DNA of 64,000 nt. It comes from Alloalcanivorax xenomutans. GTDB taxonomy: Bacteria; Pseudomonadota; Gammaproteobacteria; Pseudomonadales; Alcanivoracaceae. The number at the start of each line of letters is the position of its first letter. Position 1 is the stretch's first letter. Made by a program: the position numbers and the translations under genes. The notes beneath the pieces were generated by a model, which searched no databases, was not told where the DNA came from, and saw only the letters and a program-made list of their open reading frames with translations. Of this stretch, positions 1 to 8,284 are shown one piece after another. The stretch lies in assembly GCF_900217905.1 (NCBI RefSeq), contig NZ_OBMO01000011.1:114035-178034 (forward strand). Direction: 5' to 3'.

Positions 1-48
1 GGAGTCCCGAGCGCGGACTCCGAGATGATACAAAAGGCCGTTCCCGGC
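1..48. terminator. Two small hairpins at the window edge
   Basis: A 7-bp stem (1-7 with 15-21) is followed by a 6-bp stem around 36-51 (AGGCCG/CGGCCT). Neither has a T-run, so this may be the weak terminator of a gene lying outside the window, or structure in the leader of the DUF2333 gene. Confidence 0.3.
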
Positions 49-75
49 CTGACAGGATGCAAGTGGGGATCACCG

Positions 76-1068
76 ATGAGTAATGAGAAGTTCTCCCAGA
101 AGATGGGCGACCGGTTGCTGGACCCGGCCAATAACCGGATATGGAAAGGCGCCCTGTGGCTGATCGTGATCCTGCTTCTGGTGGACGTACTGCTCGGCTG
201 GTACTGGAGCTGGGAGCCGGATCTCCAGGAAGTGCGGGCACTCGCCAATGCCCAGCCTGGAGAGGTCACTACGCTGGAAGTGATCAACGTGGCCAGTACC
301 CTGCTGGACAAACCGGGCGGTTATTTGAGCAACGACGTGCTGCCGCATCGACTGTGGCTGGATAACATGCCGTCCTGGGAGTTCGGCGTGTTGGTGCAGT
401 TACGCGATATGGTGCGGGTGATGCGCCGGGACATGAGCCGCTCCCAGTCCCAGAGTCAGGAAGACCGTAATCTGGCGATTGCCGAGCCGCAGTTCAATTT
501 CGACTCCCGCAGTTGGGCCATGCCCGCCACGGAAAGCGAGTACCGTAGGGGTATCCGCGCGCTGGAGCGTTACCTGGAGAGCCTGCGCAGTGGCGATGGC
601 CGGTTCTACGCCCGGGCCGACAACCTGAATTCCTGGCTCAACGAAGTACAGAACCGGCTTGGCGCCCTCAGCCAGGACCTCAGCCGCAGCGTCGGGCGCA
701 CCACGCTGGACACCGAGGAAAATACCCCGGTGACTCAGCTGGACAGCAAGGAACGGGTGGTGAAAACCCCGTGGATGAAAATCGATAATGTTTTCTATGA
801 AGCGAGAGGGGCGTCCTGGGCGCTGGTGCAACTGATGCGGGCGCTGGAAGTGGATTTCGCCGACGTGCTGCGCAAGAAGAACGCCACCGTCAGCTTCCGG
901 CAGATGGTGCGCGAACTGGAAGCCACCCAGGAAACGCTGTGGAGCCCGATGGTTCTGAACGGCTCCGGCTTCGGCATCTTCGCCAACCATTCCCTGGTCA
1001 TGGCCAACTACCTGTCCCGCGCCAACGCCTCCCTGATTGATCTTCGGAAGTTGCTGCAGGAGGGGTAG
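76..1068 (+). CDS. DUF2333 family inner-membrane protein
   Basis: A 330-residue protein with a short cytoplasmic N-terminus, one strong transmembrane segment at about residues 22-44, and a long soluble region that is probably periplasmic. The overall pattern fits the DUF2333 family found in Pseudomonas, Marinobacter and Alcanivorax; no enzymatic motif is visible and the function is unknown. An upstream in-frame start exists at 25, but the ATG at 76 gives the normal family N-terminus (MSNEK). The gene is convergent with cmoA, and a hairpin at 1195-1229 lies between them. Confidence 0.75.
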   Translation: MSNEKFSQKMGDRLLDPANNRIWKGALWLIVILLLVDVLLGWYWSWEPDLQEVRALANAQPGEVTTLEVINVASTLLDKPGGYLSNDVLPHRLWLDNMPSWEFGVLVQLRDMVRVMRRDMSRSQSQSQEDRNLAIAEPQFNFDSRSWAMPATESEYRRGIRALERYLESLRSGDGRFYARADNLNSWLNEVQNRLGALSQDLSRSVGRTTLDTEENTPVTQLDSKERVVKTPWMKIDNVFYEARGASWALVQLMRALEVDFADVLRKKNATVSFRQMVRELEATQETLWSPMVLNGSGFGIFANHSLVMANYLSRANASLIDLRKLLQEG

Positions 1069-1079
1069 GAAAAGCAGGG

Positions 1080-1106
1080 AACAGTTAATAGTGAATAGTT
1101 AATAGC
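1080..1106. repeat. TTAATAGTGAATAG repeats, left arm of dispersed element A
   Basis: Tandem AGTTAATAG/AGTGAATAG units. The reverse-complement units reappear at 1263-1291, so the two blocks flank a GGCCGCG hairpin. Related structures occur at 3400-3493 and 31679-31838. Confidence 0.7.
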
Positions 1107-1194
1107 GAAGAAAAAGGTTTGCGGTTCCGCAAGGCGTGTTTGTGTATCCGCAACTTTCTCTGAGAAACCTGTTTGATGGTTTTTCCTGAAAACG

Positions 1195-1229
1195 AAGAGG
1201 CCGCGCCCAGCCCTTGGACGCGGCCTCTT
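1195..1229. terminator. Bidirectional terminator hairpin (element A)
   Basis: A perfect 11-bp stem, AAGAGGCCGCG (1195-1205) with CGCGGCCTCTT (1219-1229), followed by T residues on both strands. It lies between the convergent DUF2333 and cmoA genes and is well placed to end both transcripts. Confidence 0.7.
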
Positions 1230-1262
1230 TGCTGTCCGATCAACCTTTCTTGTCTCGCGCGC

Positions 1263-1291
1263 TATTCACTGTTCACTATTAACTATTCACT
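1263..1291. repeat. TTCACTATTAACT repeats, right arm of element A
   Basis: Units of TTCACT/TTAACT, the inverse of the block at 1080-1106. This arm runs into the cmoA reading frame and supplies its last codons and stop. Confidence 0.65.
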
Positions 1292-2028
1292 GCTTTTTTT
1301 GTTCCGAGAAAACCGGCGAAGTTATACCACTTGAAAAACACGTCCACGTTGTCCAGGCCGGCGCGGGAGAGGAGCTTGAGGTTCTCATCCAGGCGGTAGG
1401 GGATCAGGACGTTTTCCAGGGCCTCGCGTTTTTGCGCGATTTCGGTTTCCGAATAGCCGTTGCGCTTCTTCATGTCGTAATAGAGCTTGATCCACAGACG
1501 GTTGAGGAAGGCGTCGTTGCCCAGCACTTTTTCCACCAGAATCAAGGTGCCGCCGGGTCTTAGTCCCGAGACGATTGAGTACAGCAGGGCCTCGCGATTG
1601 AGCGGGCGCACGAATTGCAGGGTGAGATTGAGCACCACCACCGAGGCGTCTTGTACCTGGACGCCCTCATTGAGATCGGCGTATTCCAGACGCACACGGC
1701 CAGACAGGCATTGCTCGGCCAGATTGTGCCGGGCCCGTTCGAGCATCGCCGGGGAGTAATCGCAGCCCACCAGTTCCACACCCGGCGCCACGGTTTGATC
1801 CAGCGTTTTCAAGGTGATGCCGGTGGAGCAACCCAGGTCGTAGATGCGGGAGCCCGGTACCGCGAATTCCCGGGCCAGTTCCCCGATCATCCGCTGTTGC
1901 TCCCAATATTGAGGGATGCTGCGATCGAGCATGTCGTCGAAAACGGCGGCGGTGTTCTCGCCGAAATCGAAATCGCTGATTGCCTGTTCCTCGGCGGCGA
2001 AGAGACGGTCCTTTTTTTGGGATGTCAT
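1279..2028 (-). CDS. cmoA: Carboxy-S-adenosyl-L-methionine synthase CmoA
   Basis: A 249-residue class I SAM-dependent fold resembling CmoA, which makes carboxy-SAM from SAM and prephenate for the 5-oxyacetyl modification of wobble uridine (cmo5U34) in tRNA. Visible are the SAM-binding loop YDLGCSTG (63-70), the acidic CDYSPAMLERAR segment (89-100), VVLNLTLQFV, and the late GYSETEIAQKR block whose Arg201 aligns with E. coli Arg199, which I recall as a carboxy-SAM contact. The partner cmoB is not in the window. The final AVNS residues and stop codon are encoded by the intergenic repeat that abuts the gene. Confidence 0.8.
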   Translation of the reverse strand: MTSQKKDRLFAAEEQAISDFDFGENTAAVFDDMLDRSIPQYWEQQRMIGELAREFAVPGSRIYDLGCSTGITLKTLDQTVAPGVELVGCDYSPAMLERARHNLAEQCLSGRVRLEYADLNEGVQVQDASVVVLNLTLQFVRPLNREALLYSIVSGLRPGGTLILVEKVLGNDAFLNRLWIKLYYDMKKRNGYSETEIAQKREALENVLIPYRLDENLKLLSRAGLDNVDVFFKWYNFAGFLGTKKAVNS

Positions 2029-2233
2029 AAAGTTGTCCCCGAAATCAACCAGGATCGGTGGTCATTGCCTTGGTTCTGATGCGCTGGCGCATGCCGTCTC
2101 CCTGGAGTATCCCGCAGGATCATGACAGTTGTGTTGATTTCGGGGCCACGGCTGGAATTCAGGGCGCGCGCGGAAAGAGGGTATTCCGCGCGGTACACAC
2201 CCAATTGATGCGATAGTCGAACGGGAGGGCCTC

Positions 2234-3382
2234 TTGTCCAAAACCTCGATGCATAAGTATAAGTGGGAAAAATACCTTCCTATCCGGCGCACCAAACTGC
2301 GCAGCTATCTGGTGGGGGGCGGCGTGCTGCTCGGCCTGGCGGGGTTCAATACCATGGCGGCGTTGCCGTTTTCGGTGGGCGCGGTGTTCATGGCCCTGGC
2401 GGCCTGGCTGCACGTTTGGGCGAAAGGGCATTTGGACAAAAACGCCACTCTGACCCGGTCCGGTCCTTACCGTTGGGTCCGCGACCCATTTCATCTGTCC
2501 AATTTTTTCATGGACCTGGGGCTGTGCCTGATCATCAATAACGGGGTGTTCAGCTTGGTGATGATGACGTTCTGGGTCATCGCCTATCGGCACCGGTTAT
2601 GGGAGGAGGATCAGCAACTGGTGGAGATTTTTGGTGACGAGTACCTGGATTACCGCGCCCGGATTCCACGCATGATTCCCTACAGGCCGCCGATGGAAAA
2701 GAAGTACGACAAACCTTTCTCGGTCAGGCACGCGCCGATCTACCGGGGCAGCGTCTGCACCCGGCTATTCCGGCTCGCTTCTTATCCTTATTTATTTTTT
2801 GTTGCCGCGGAGATCGGTCAGAAAGGCACCGACCTGCTTGCGGCGCAAGAGCATCCCGCTTTTTACTGGGCTCTGACGGGCTTTCTGTTCTTCCACTTCC
2901 TGTCCCGAGCGGCGGGTGAGATCACTAAAAGGCGAGCCTCCATCTTGCCGCTGTGGACGTTGCGTCATCCGGCCCGGGGCGTGATCGTGTCGATAATGGT
3001 GGCGGCGCTGCTGGCGGTGGACATGTTGTGGTCCGGACCGCGCATTCTGGAATGGCATCTGGACAGAGGGCAGTGGCTGATTTTGTTGGTGGCGGCGATG
3101 TTGTTGGTGGCGACGCTGCGCGGGCTCTGGCACAGCGTGCGCTTTCGCCGTCTGATCGAGGGCACCGCTCTGGTCGTGGCCTGGTTGTTCACCCCGGTGC
3201 CGTGGCTGGCGCTGGTGCCGGCCTGTTATTTCTCCGCCGCCTTTCTGTACGGTGATCCGGACCAGCCCGAGGCCGATGTGGACCATGTCTTTCTGGCCAC
3301 GAAAACCGACGGCGCGGCGTTGGCGGCACTGGGGTTGTGGATGCCACTGATACTGATCGGTCTACCCGCCACCTGGTTCTAG
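2234..3382 (+). CDS. Isoprenylcysteine/phospholipid methyltransferase-like membrane protein
   Basis: A 382-residue multi-pass protein. Its first half carries the hallmark of the ICMT/PEMT membrane methyltransferases: GPYRWVRDPFHLSN (77-90) and an EED...FGDEYLDYRARIPRMIP block (about 125-149), which bind SAM and a lipid-like substrate. The second half is a further hydrophobic region with about five or six helices and no recognised motif, longer than usual for the family. A TTG start at 2234 is preferred because GGGAGGG lies at 2223-2229; the ATG at 2249 is too far from it. The substrate is unknown. Confidence 0.65.
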   Translation: MSKTSMHKYKWEKYLPIRRTKLRSYLVGGGVLLGLAGFNTMAALPFSVGAVFMALAAWLHVWAKGHLDKNATLTRSGPYRWVRDPFHLSNFFMDLGLCLIINNGVFSLVMMTFWVIAYRHRLWEEDQQLVEIFGDEYLDYRARIPRMIPYRPPMEKKYDKPFSVRHAPIYRGSVCTRLFRLASYPYLFFVAAEIGQKGTDLLAAQEHPAFYWALTGFLFFHFLSRAAGEITKRRASILPLWTLRHPARGVIVSIMVAALLAVDMLWSGPRILEWHLDRGQWLILLVAAMLLVATLRGLWHSVRFRRLIEGTALVVAWLFTPVPWLALVPACYFSAAFLYGDPDQPEADVDHVFLATKTDGAALAALGLWMPLILIGLPATWF

Positions 3383-3399
3383 GGCGTTCCATAAGACGG

Positions 3400-3426
3400 G
3401 GCCGCGCCCAGGGCTAGGGCGCGGCC
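3400..3426. terminator. GC hairpin of dispersed element B
   Basis: A perfect 10-bp stem, GGCCGCGCCC (3400-3409) with GGGCGCGGCC (3417-3426), between the convergent methyltransferase and hydrolase genes. The sequence downstream to about 3465 resembles the matching stretch of element A, including TGTCTCGCGCGCT. No T-run is present. Confidence 0.55.
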
Positions 3427-3462
3427 TCCATGCTTTCGGATGAACCTGTCCTGTCTCGCGCG

Positions 3463-3493
3463 CTGTTAACTATTCCCTGTTAACTATTAACTG
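3463..3493. repeat. TTAACTATT repeats, right arm of element B
   Basis: GTTAACTATT-type units, same family as 1263-1291 and 31809-31838. This copy has no left repeat arm next to the methyltransferase gene, so it looks truncated. Confidence 0.6.
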
Positions 3494-3496
3494 CCT

Positions 3497-4357
3497 TCAC
3501 GCCACCGAACTGACCGCCGGCTCCGGCAGGGTGTCACGCCATTTCGCCACCAGATCGGTGTTGTCGTCGTCCCAGGGATGGAAGCGCGGGCTCAGATAGC
3601 GGAACCAGGCCGGTACGGTGGAGCTGATCACGCCCCGGTAACCGAACAGACGCCACAGGCCCTTGGCCAGCGTCAGCGGTTGCCGGTGGACGCCGTCCTG
3701 CTTCAGAAACTGCCAGGTGAAATAGCTGGTGAAGGTGATCAGATAGGCGGTGCTGATCAGGAAAGCGCGCTGGCGTTGCCAGTAGCCGCCATCCACATCC
3801 TGGTACAGATCGAAGGCCACGGCCTTGTGTTCGGTTTCCTCGATGGCGTGCCAGACCCACAAGGGGCGCACGGAAGGATCCATGCTCTCGATCACGTCCT
3901 TGTGGCTAAGAATGGTGTCGGCGAGGATCGCGGTGATGTGTTCCAGACCGGCGGTGGCGGCCAGTTGCCGCTCTGGCGGCAAATGCTTGCGGGCGCCGGC
4001 CAGCAGCTTCTGCGTGACGTTCAGGGCGCGTTCGACCAGCGCATCGTAACCCTGTCCCGCCACCAGATCGTTGAAGGCCTTGTGCTCCAGGGAATGCATC
4101 GCCTCCTGGCCAATGAAGCCGGAGATGTCCTTCTGCCGTTGCGGGTCGTCGACGCGGTCGCGGAAGGCGCGTACCGCGTCCACGAAAAAGCGTTCGCCAT
4201 CAGGAAAGGTGATGGAAAGGACGTTGAGAAGATGGGTGGCCACCGGATCATCGCCATACCAATAGCCGGCTTTCTCCAGACCTTTGAAATCGAAGTTCAT
4301 GCGCCGCACCTTGATCGGCTGGCGTGATTCGCTACGTCGACGGGAAAACAATCGCAT
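3497..4357 (-). CDS. Ferritin-like metal-dependent hydrolase (PF10118 family)
   Basis: A 286-residue mostly helical protein with paired Glu/His motifs, GQEAMHSLEHKAF and HAIEETEHKAVAFDLY, typical of the predicted metal-dependent hydrolases of PF10118/COG3687, a ferritin-like di-metal fold of unproven activity. The open frame runs to 5122, but that extension is antisense to the AraC gene. The start at 4357 (MRLFSRRR) has an AGGAGAG ribosome site just upstream. It is divergent from an AraC-type regulator, a common pairing for this family, suggesting local control. Confidence 0.75.
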   Translation of the reverse strand: MRLFSRRRSESRQPIKVRRMNFDFKGLEKAGYWYGDDPVATHLLNVLSITFPDGERFFVDAVRAFRDRVDDPQRQKDISGFIGQEAMHSLEHKAFNDLVAGQGYDALVERALNVTQKLLAGARKHLPPERQLAATAGLEHITAILADTILSHKDVIESMDPSVRPLWVWHAIEETEHKAVAFDLYQDVDGGYWQRQRAFLISTAYLITFTSYFTWQFLKQDGVHRQPLTLAKGLWRLFGYRGVISSTVPAWFRYLSPRFHPWDDDNTDLVAKWRDTLPEPAVSSVA

Positions 4358-4444
4358 CGGGCTCTCCTGGCGATTCTGCCAATGTTGAATGTCCGTCAAT
4401 ATGCTCCAGTAGCGGTGACGGGTCTTGTCGTGGAGGGCCAACCT

Positions 4445-5476
4445 GTGGTGACTTTGGGCCGTGCCTGGTTCGATGCCGGTATCCCCGGCATCTATGTGGT
4501 GCTGTTGTGTGATGTGATGAAAGGGCTGGGCAAGGACCCCGCCGCTTTGCTGGGGGGCGTCGGCGAAAGCCGTGAGCAGCTGCTGGCGCCGCAGAGCCGG
4601 GTGCCGCTGGAGCTGGCCCAGCGATGCGCCGAGCAGGCCCTGGACATGGCCGGCACCGCCGGGCTGGGGTTCCGTTATGCCCGGGCCATGCGCATTACTC
4701 TGCATGGTCCGGTGGGGCTGCTGGCGCTGTCCAGCGCCACTCTCGGGGATGGTCTCGATGCCGCCCGGCGCTACCTGGGGCTGCGGGCGCCGTTCTGGCA
4801 CATGGACCGGCGTGAGGAGGCGGGCCGGGTGATTTTCCCGCTGGTGGCCACGGCCGACCCTGGACGGATCCATGCCTTCGTGGTGGAGGCCATGCTGGTG
4901 GGGTTCATCCATATGTTGGAACAGCTGCTGGAAGCGGTACCGGAAGGGGCGGAGCTGCACTTCCGGCAACCGCCACCGGCCCATGCCATGGCGCTGAGAG
5001 GGGAAGTGCCGGTGCCGGTTTGCTTCAACCAGGATGAGGACGCGCTGGTTTTGCCGCAAGCACTGCTGTCGGTGACGCCGCTGTTGGCGGATCCGCAGAC
5101 CGCGGCATTGGCGCGGGAACAATGCGAGGCGGAAGTCAGCCGCTGGCGTGCGGAACAGGAGGGGCCGCTGGCCGAACGGGTGAGGGCGGTGCTGCGTGAT
5201 ACGGCGGCACCGTTACCGGATCTGGCGGCCATGGCGGAACGCATGGCGGTATCGCCGCGGACACTGAAACGGCATCTCCAACAGGCCGGGTCAAGCTACC
5301 GGCAAGTGCAGGACGAAGTGCTTTATGAACGGGCCCGGACGCTGCTCAAGGATCGCCATCAGCGGGTCAGCGATGTGGCCTATGCCTTGGGCTATAACGA
5401 TGTGGCGAACTTTTCCCGGGCGTTCAAACGCTGGAGCGGGGAAACGCCGAAACAATTCCGGGAACGCGGGTATTGA
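4445..5476 (+). CDS. AraC-family transcriptional regulator (OruR-like)
   Basis: About 343 residues: an N-terminal Arabinose_bd-type ligand domain (IPGIYVVLLCDVMKGLGKDP onward) and a C-terminal double helix-turn-helix with LAAMAERMAVSPRTLKRHL and VAYALGYNDVANFSRAFKRW. The longest frame starts at ATG 4382 without a ribosome site and only 24 bp from the divergent hydrolase. The GTG at 4445 has GGAGGG at 4432-4437, ideal spacing, and matches where the domain begins, so it is preferred. It probably controls the adjacent metal-dependent hydrolase gene; the ligand is unknown. Confidence 0.75.
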   Translation: MVTLGRAWFDAGIPGIYVVLLCDVMKGLGKDPAALLGGVGESREQLLAPQSRVPLELAQRCAEQALDMAGTAGLGFRYARAMRITLHGPVGLLALSSATLGDGLDAARRYLGLRAPFWHMDRREEAGRVIFPLVATADPGRIHAFVVEAMLVGFIHMLEQLLEAVPEGAELHFRQPPPAHAMALRGEVPVPVCFNQDEDALVLPQALLSVTPLLADPQTAALAREQCEAEVSRWRAEQEGPLAERVRAVLRDTAAPLPDLAAMAERMAVSPRTLKRHLQQAGSSYRQVQDEVLYERARTLLKDRHQRVSDVAYALGYNDVANFSRAFKRWSGETPKQFRERGY

Positions 5477-5527
5477 GAAGCGGACAGGGGAAGAAGCGGG
5501 CAGCGGCAGGACGATGATGAGGGGCGC

Positions 5528-5550
5528 CGCGACCGGAGGGGCCGGTCGCG
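5528..5550. terminator. Hairpin between convergent araC-type gene and ppa
   Basis: A perfect 9-bp stem (CGCGACCGG 5528-5536 with CCGGTCGCG 5542-5550) with a 5-nt loop. No T-run follows. Its position between convergent stop codons suggests a bidirectional terminator. Confidence 0.5.
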
Positions 5551-5562
5551 GACCGCGGACAC

Positions 5563-6093
5563 TTACTTGCTGTTGAAGGCTTCCACGGACTTGAGGATTT
5601 CCTTCTTGGCGGCTTCGGCGCCGTCCCAGCCGTCCACTTTCACCCATTTGCCGGCTTCGAGATCCTTGTAGTTCTCGAAGAAGTGCTTGATCTGGGCCAG
5701 CAGCAGTTCGGGCAGGTCGTTGATGTCCTTGACGTTGTCGTACAGCTTGGTCAGCTTGGTGTGCGGTACCGCCACCAGCTTGGCGTCCTTACCGGCTTCG
5801 TCGGTCATGTTGAGAATGCCCACCGGCCGGCAGCGGATCACGGAGCCGGGTACCACGGGGTACGGGGTCACCACCAGCACGTCCAGGGGATCGCCGTCCT
5901 CGGACAGGGTGTTGGGGATGTAGCCGTAGTTGGCCGGGTAGAACATCGGGGTGGCCATGAAGCGGTCGACGAAGACGGCGTTGCTGTCCTTGTCGATCTC
6001 GTACTTGATCGGATCGGCATTGGCCGGGATTTCGATCGCCACGTAGATGTCTTCGGGAATCTCTTTCCCGGCGGGTACCTTGGTAAAATCCAT
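5563..6093 (-). CDS. ppa: Inorganic pyrophosphatase, family I
   Basis: A 176-residue cytoplasmic enzyme hydrolysing pyrophosphate to phosphate, which drives biosynthetic reactions forward. The family I signature [11 protein letters not shown] is intact, with the three metal-binding aspartates at 66, 68 and 71 (E. coli 65, 67, 70), and [14 protein letters not shown] precedes it. Full length for the hexameric bacterial type. Rebalancing of pyrophosphate may matter here because the window also encodes a PPi-dependent phosphofructokinase. Confidence 0.95.
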   Translation of the reverse strand: MDFTKVPAGKEIPEDIYVAIEIPANADPIKYEIDKDSNAVFVDRFMATPMFYPANYGYIPNTLSEDGDPLDVLVVTPYPVVPGSVIRCRPVGILNMTDEAGKDAKLVAVPHTKLTKLYDNVKDINDLPELLLAQIKHFFENYKDLEAGKWVKVDGWDGAEAAKKEILKSVEAFNSK

Positions 6094-6329
6094 GAATCGG
6101 TCCTTTCAGCGAGGGTTCAAATCGACGATGGGCGCGGATTATAGCAACCGTGACGCGGCGCTGGCTAATAGCCAAAAGTACCGACCTCATGCCCGGTCGA
6201 AGTGACCGGCCGAAAAGCGCAAATGCCCGGCATGCCCGGCCTCCGGGTTTGTTCAGCGGCGGATAACCCGACACAATAGCGGCTCTTACTAGATCGTACC
6301 CGAAGCGCTGAAAACGGAGCCTCCATTCG

Positions 6330-6956
6330 ATGAGTGTGAAAGAAGTTGCCCATCCGCTGGTGAAACACAAATTGGGACTGCTGCGGCAGCACAAACTGAG
6401 TACCCGCAGTTTCCGCCAGATCACCAGTGAATTGGCGGTCTTGCTGACCTACGAAGCCACCGCCGACATGGAGCTGGAGCCGGCCACGGTGGAAGGCTGG
6501 TCCGGACCGGTGGAAGTGCAGCGCATCAAGGGTAAAAAGGTCACCGTGGTACCGATTCTGCGTGCCGGGATCGGCATGCTCGATGGTGTGTTGGAGCTGA
6601 TCCCCAGCGCCAAGGTCAGCGTGGTGGGCCTTTATCGCAATGAGGAAACTCTGCAGCCGGTGGCCTATTTCGAGAAGCTGGCCCATGACATTCATGAGCG
6701 CACCGCCCTGATCATCGATCCGATGCTGGCCACTGGCGGCTCGCTGATGGCCACCATCGATATGCTGAAGGCGGCGGGCTGTGAACGGATCCGCGCTCTG
6801 GTATTGGTGGCGGCCCCGGAGGGCATCCATAAGGTAGCGCAGGCCCATCCGGACGTGGACATCTATACCGCCTCGGTGGACGAGGGCTTGAACCAGGACG
6901 GCTATATCGTGCCGGGCCTGGGCGATGCCGGGGACCGCATTTTCGGTACCCGCTAA
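6330..6956 (+). CDS. upp: Uracil phosphoribosyltransferase
   Basis: A 208-residue enzyme converting uracil plus PRPP to UMP in pyrimidine salvage. The PRPP-binding loop is seen in [18 protein letters not shown], the early [12 protein letters not shown] segment is intact, and the C-terminus has [19 protein letters not shown]. First gene of a three-gene unit with a uracil permease 22 bp downstream and a regulator after that. An A-rich GGAG stretch lies about 10 nt before the ATG. Confidence 0.95.
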   Translation: MSVKEVAHPLVKHKLGLLRQHKLSTRSFRQITSELAVLLTYEATADMELEPATVEGWSGPVEVQRIKGKKVTVVPILRAGIGMLDGVLELIPSAKVSVVGLYRNEETLQPVAYFEKLAHDIHERTALIIDPMLATGGSLMATIDMLKAAGCERIRALVLVAAPEGIHKVAQAHPDVDIYTASVDEGLNQDGYIVPGLGDAGDRIFGTR

Positions 6957-6978
6957 CCGATCACGTCACGGAGCCTCC

Positions 6979-8280
6979 ATGTCCGCCACTCCCGGTTTCT
7001 TCGCGCCACGCACCGTTCTGGTGGGGGCGCAAATGTTGTTCGTTGCCTTCGGTGCTCTGGTATTGATGCCATTGCTCACCGGACTGGACCCGAGCGTGGC
7101 GCTGTTCACCGCCGGGGTCGGCACCTTGTTGTTCCAATGCATCACCGGCTTCTCGATCCCGGTGTTCCTGGCGTCCTCCTTTGTCTTCATCGCGCCCATA
7201 TCCCACGGCGTGCAGGCCTGGGGCCTGCCGGCCACCATGGGCGCGCTGATGGTCACCGCCGTGGTCTATGTGGTGCTGGCGGCACTGGTGCGCTGGCGCG
7301 GGCCGGGATTCCTGCACGTGTTGATGCCACCGGTGGTGACCGGGCCGATCATCATGGTGATTGGTCTGAGTCTGGCGCCCACCGCGGTGAACATGGCCAT
7401 GGGCATGGACGGCAGCGGCCAGAAGACCTTGTTTCCGTACGGGCAGGCACTGACGGTGTCGATGGTGTCGCTGGTCACCACCTTGCTGGTGGCCACCCTG
7501 GCAAAGGGGTTTTTCCGGCTGTTACCGATCATGGTGGGGGTGCTGTGCGGTTACCTTTCCGCCCTGATGCTGGGCATGGTGGACTTCGCCGTGGTCACCG
7601 AGCGCGCCTGGCTGGCGCCGCCGGAGTTCGTGCTGCCGACGTTCGAATGGCAAGCGATCGTGTTCATGGTGCCGGTGGCATTGGCGCCGGCTATTGAGCA
7701 CGTTGGTGATGTGCTCGCCATCAGCAATGTCACCGGGCGGGATTATGTGCGCAAACCCGGCTTGCATCGCACCCTGCTCGGGGATGGCGTCGCCAGCATG
7801 GGCGCGGCGATGGTTGGCGGACCACCCAATACCACCTATTCGGAAGTGACCGGGGCGGTCATGCTGACCCGGGTATTCGACCCCCGGGTGATGGTGTGGG
7901 CCGCGGTTTTCGCCATTGCGTTGTCCTTCCTGTCCCGCTTTGGCGGGTTGTTGCAGAGTATCCCGGCGCCGGTGATGGGGGGCATCCTGATCCTCATGTT
8001 CGGCTCCATCGCCAGTGTCGGCATGAACACCCTGATCAAGGCGAAGGTGGATCTGGCGCGCCAGCGTAATTTGGTGATCGTCGCCACCACGTTGGTGTTC
8101 GGCATTGGTGGCATGGTCATCAGCGGTGGTGGCTTCACCTTGCAGGGGATCAGCTTGTGCGGAGTGCTGGCGGTGGTGCTGAACCTGCTGCTGCCCGGCC
8201 GTGATCCCGTGGTTACCGATCTGCGCCAGGAGCAAGCGGTGGTGGATGATCTCATCGAGCATACCCGCTCAAAGGATTGA
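6979..8280 (+). CDS. uraA: Uracil/xanthine permease (NCS2 family)
   Basis: A 433-residue protein with about 14 hydrophobic segments. It matches the nucleobase-ascorbate (NCS2) family, proton symporters for uracil or xanthine: opening FFAPRTVLVGAQMLFVAFGA, the central AIEHVGDVLAISNVTGRDY motif and GGPPNTTYSEVTGA. Uracil is the likely substrate because upp is directly upstream. The start at 6979 has GGAG 6 nt upstream; an in-frame start at 6925 would overlap upp and is rejected. Confidence 0.85.
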   Translation: MSATPGFFAPRTVLVGAQMLFVAFGALVLMPLLTGLDPSVALFTAGVGTLLFQCITGFSIPVFLASSFVFIAPISHGVQAWGLPATMGALMVTAVVYVVLAALVRWRGPGFLHVLMPPVVTGPIIMVIGLSLAPTAVNMAMGMDGSGQKTLFPYGQALTVSMVSLVTTLLVATLAKGFFRLLPIMVGVLCGYLSALMLGMVDFAVVTERAWLAPPEFVLPTFEWQAIVFMVPVALAPAIEHVGDVLAISNVTGRDYVRKPGLHRTLLGDGVASMGAAMVGGPPNTTYSEVTGAVMLTRVFDPRVMVWAAVFAIALSFLSRFGGLLQSIPAPVMGGILILMFGSIASVGMNTLIKAKVDLARQRNLVIVATTLVFGIGGMVISGGGFTLQGISLCGVLAVVLNLLLPGRDPVVTDLRQEQAVVDDLIEHTRSKD

Positions 8281-8284
8281 GACC

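Noticed and set aside
1080..1291. Classical MITE with transposon ends
   Set aside because: No target-site duplication can be seen and the copies are unequal; the terminator-element reading explains the hairpin and gene orientation better.
4358..5122. N-terminal 255-residue extension of the metal-dependent hydrolase frame
   Set aside because: It is antisense to the AraC gene, rich in His/Gln/Arg and without a family match; the ribosome site marks 4357 as the start.
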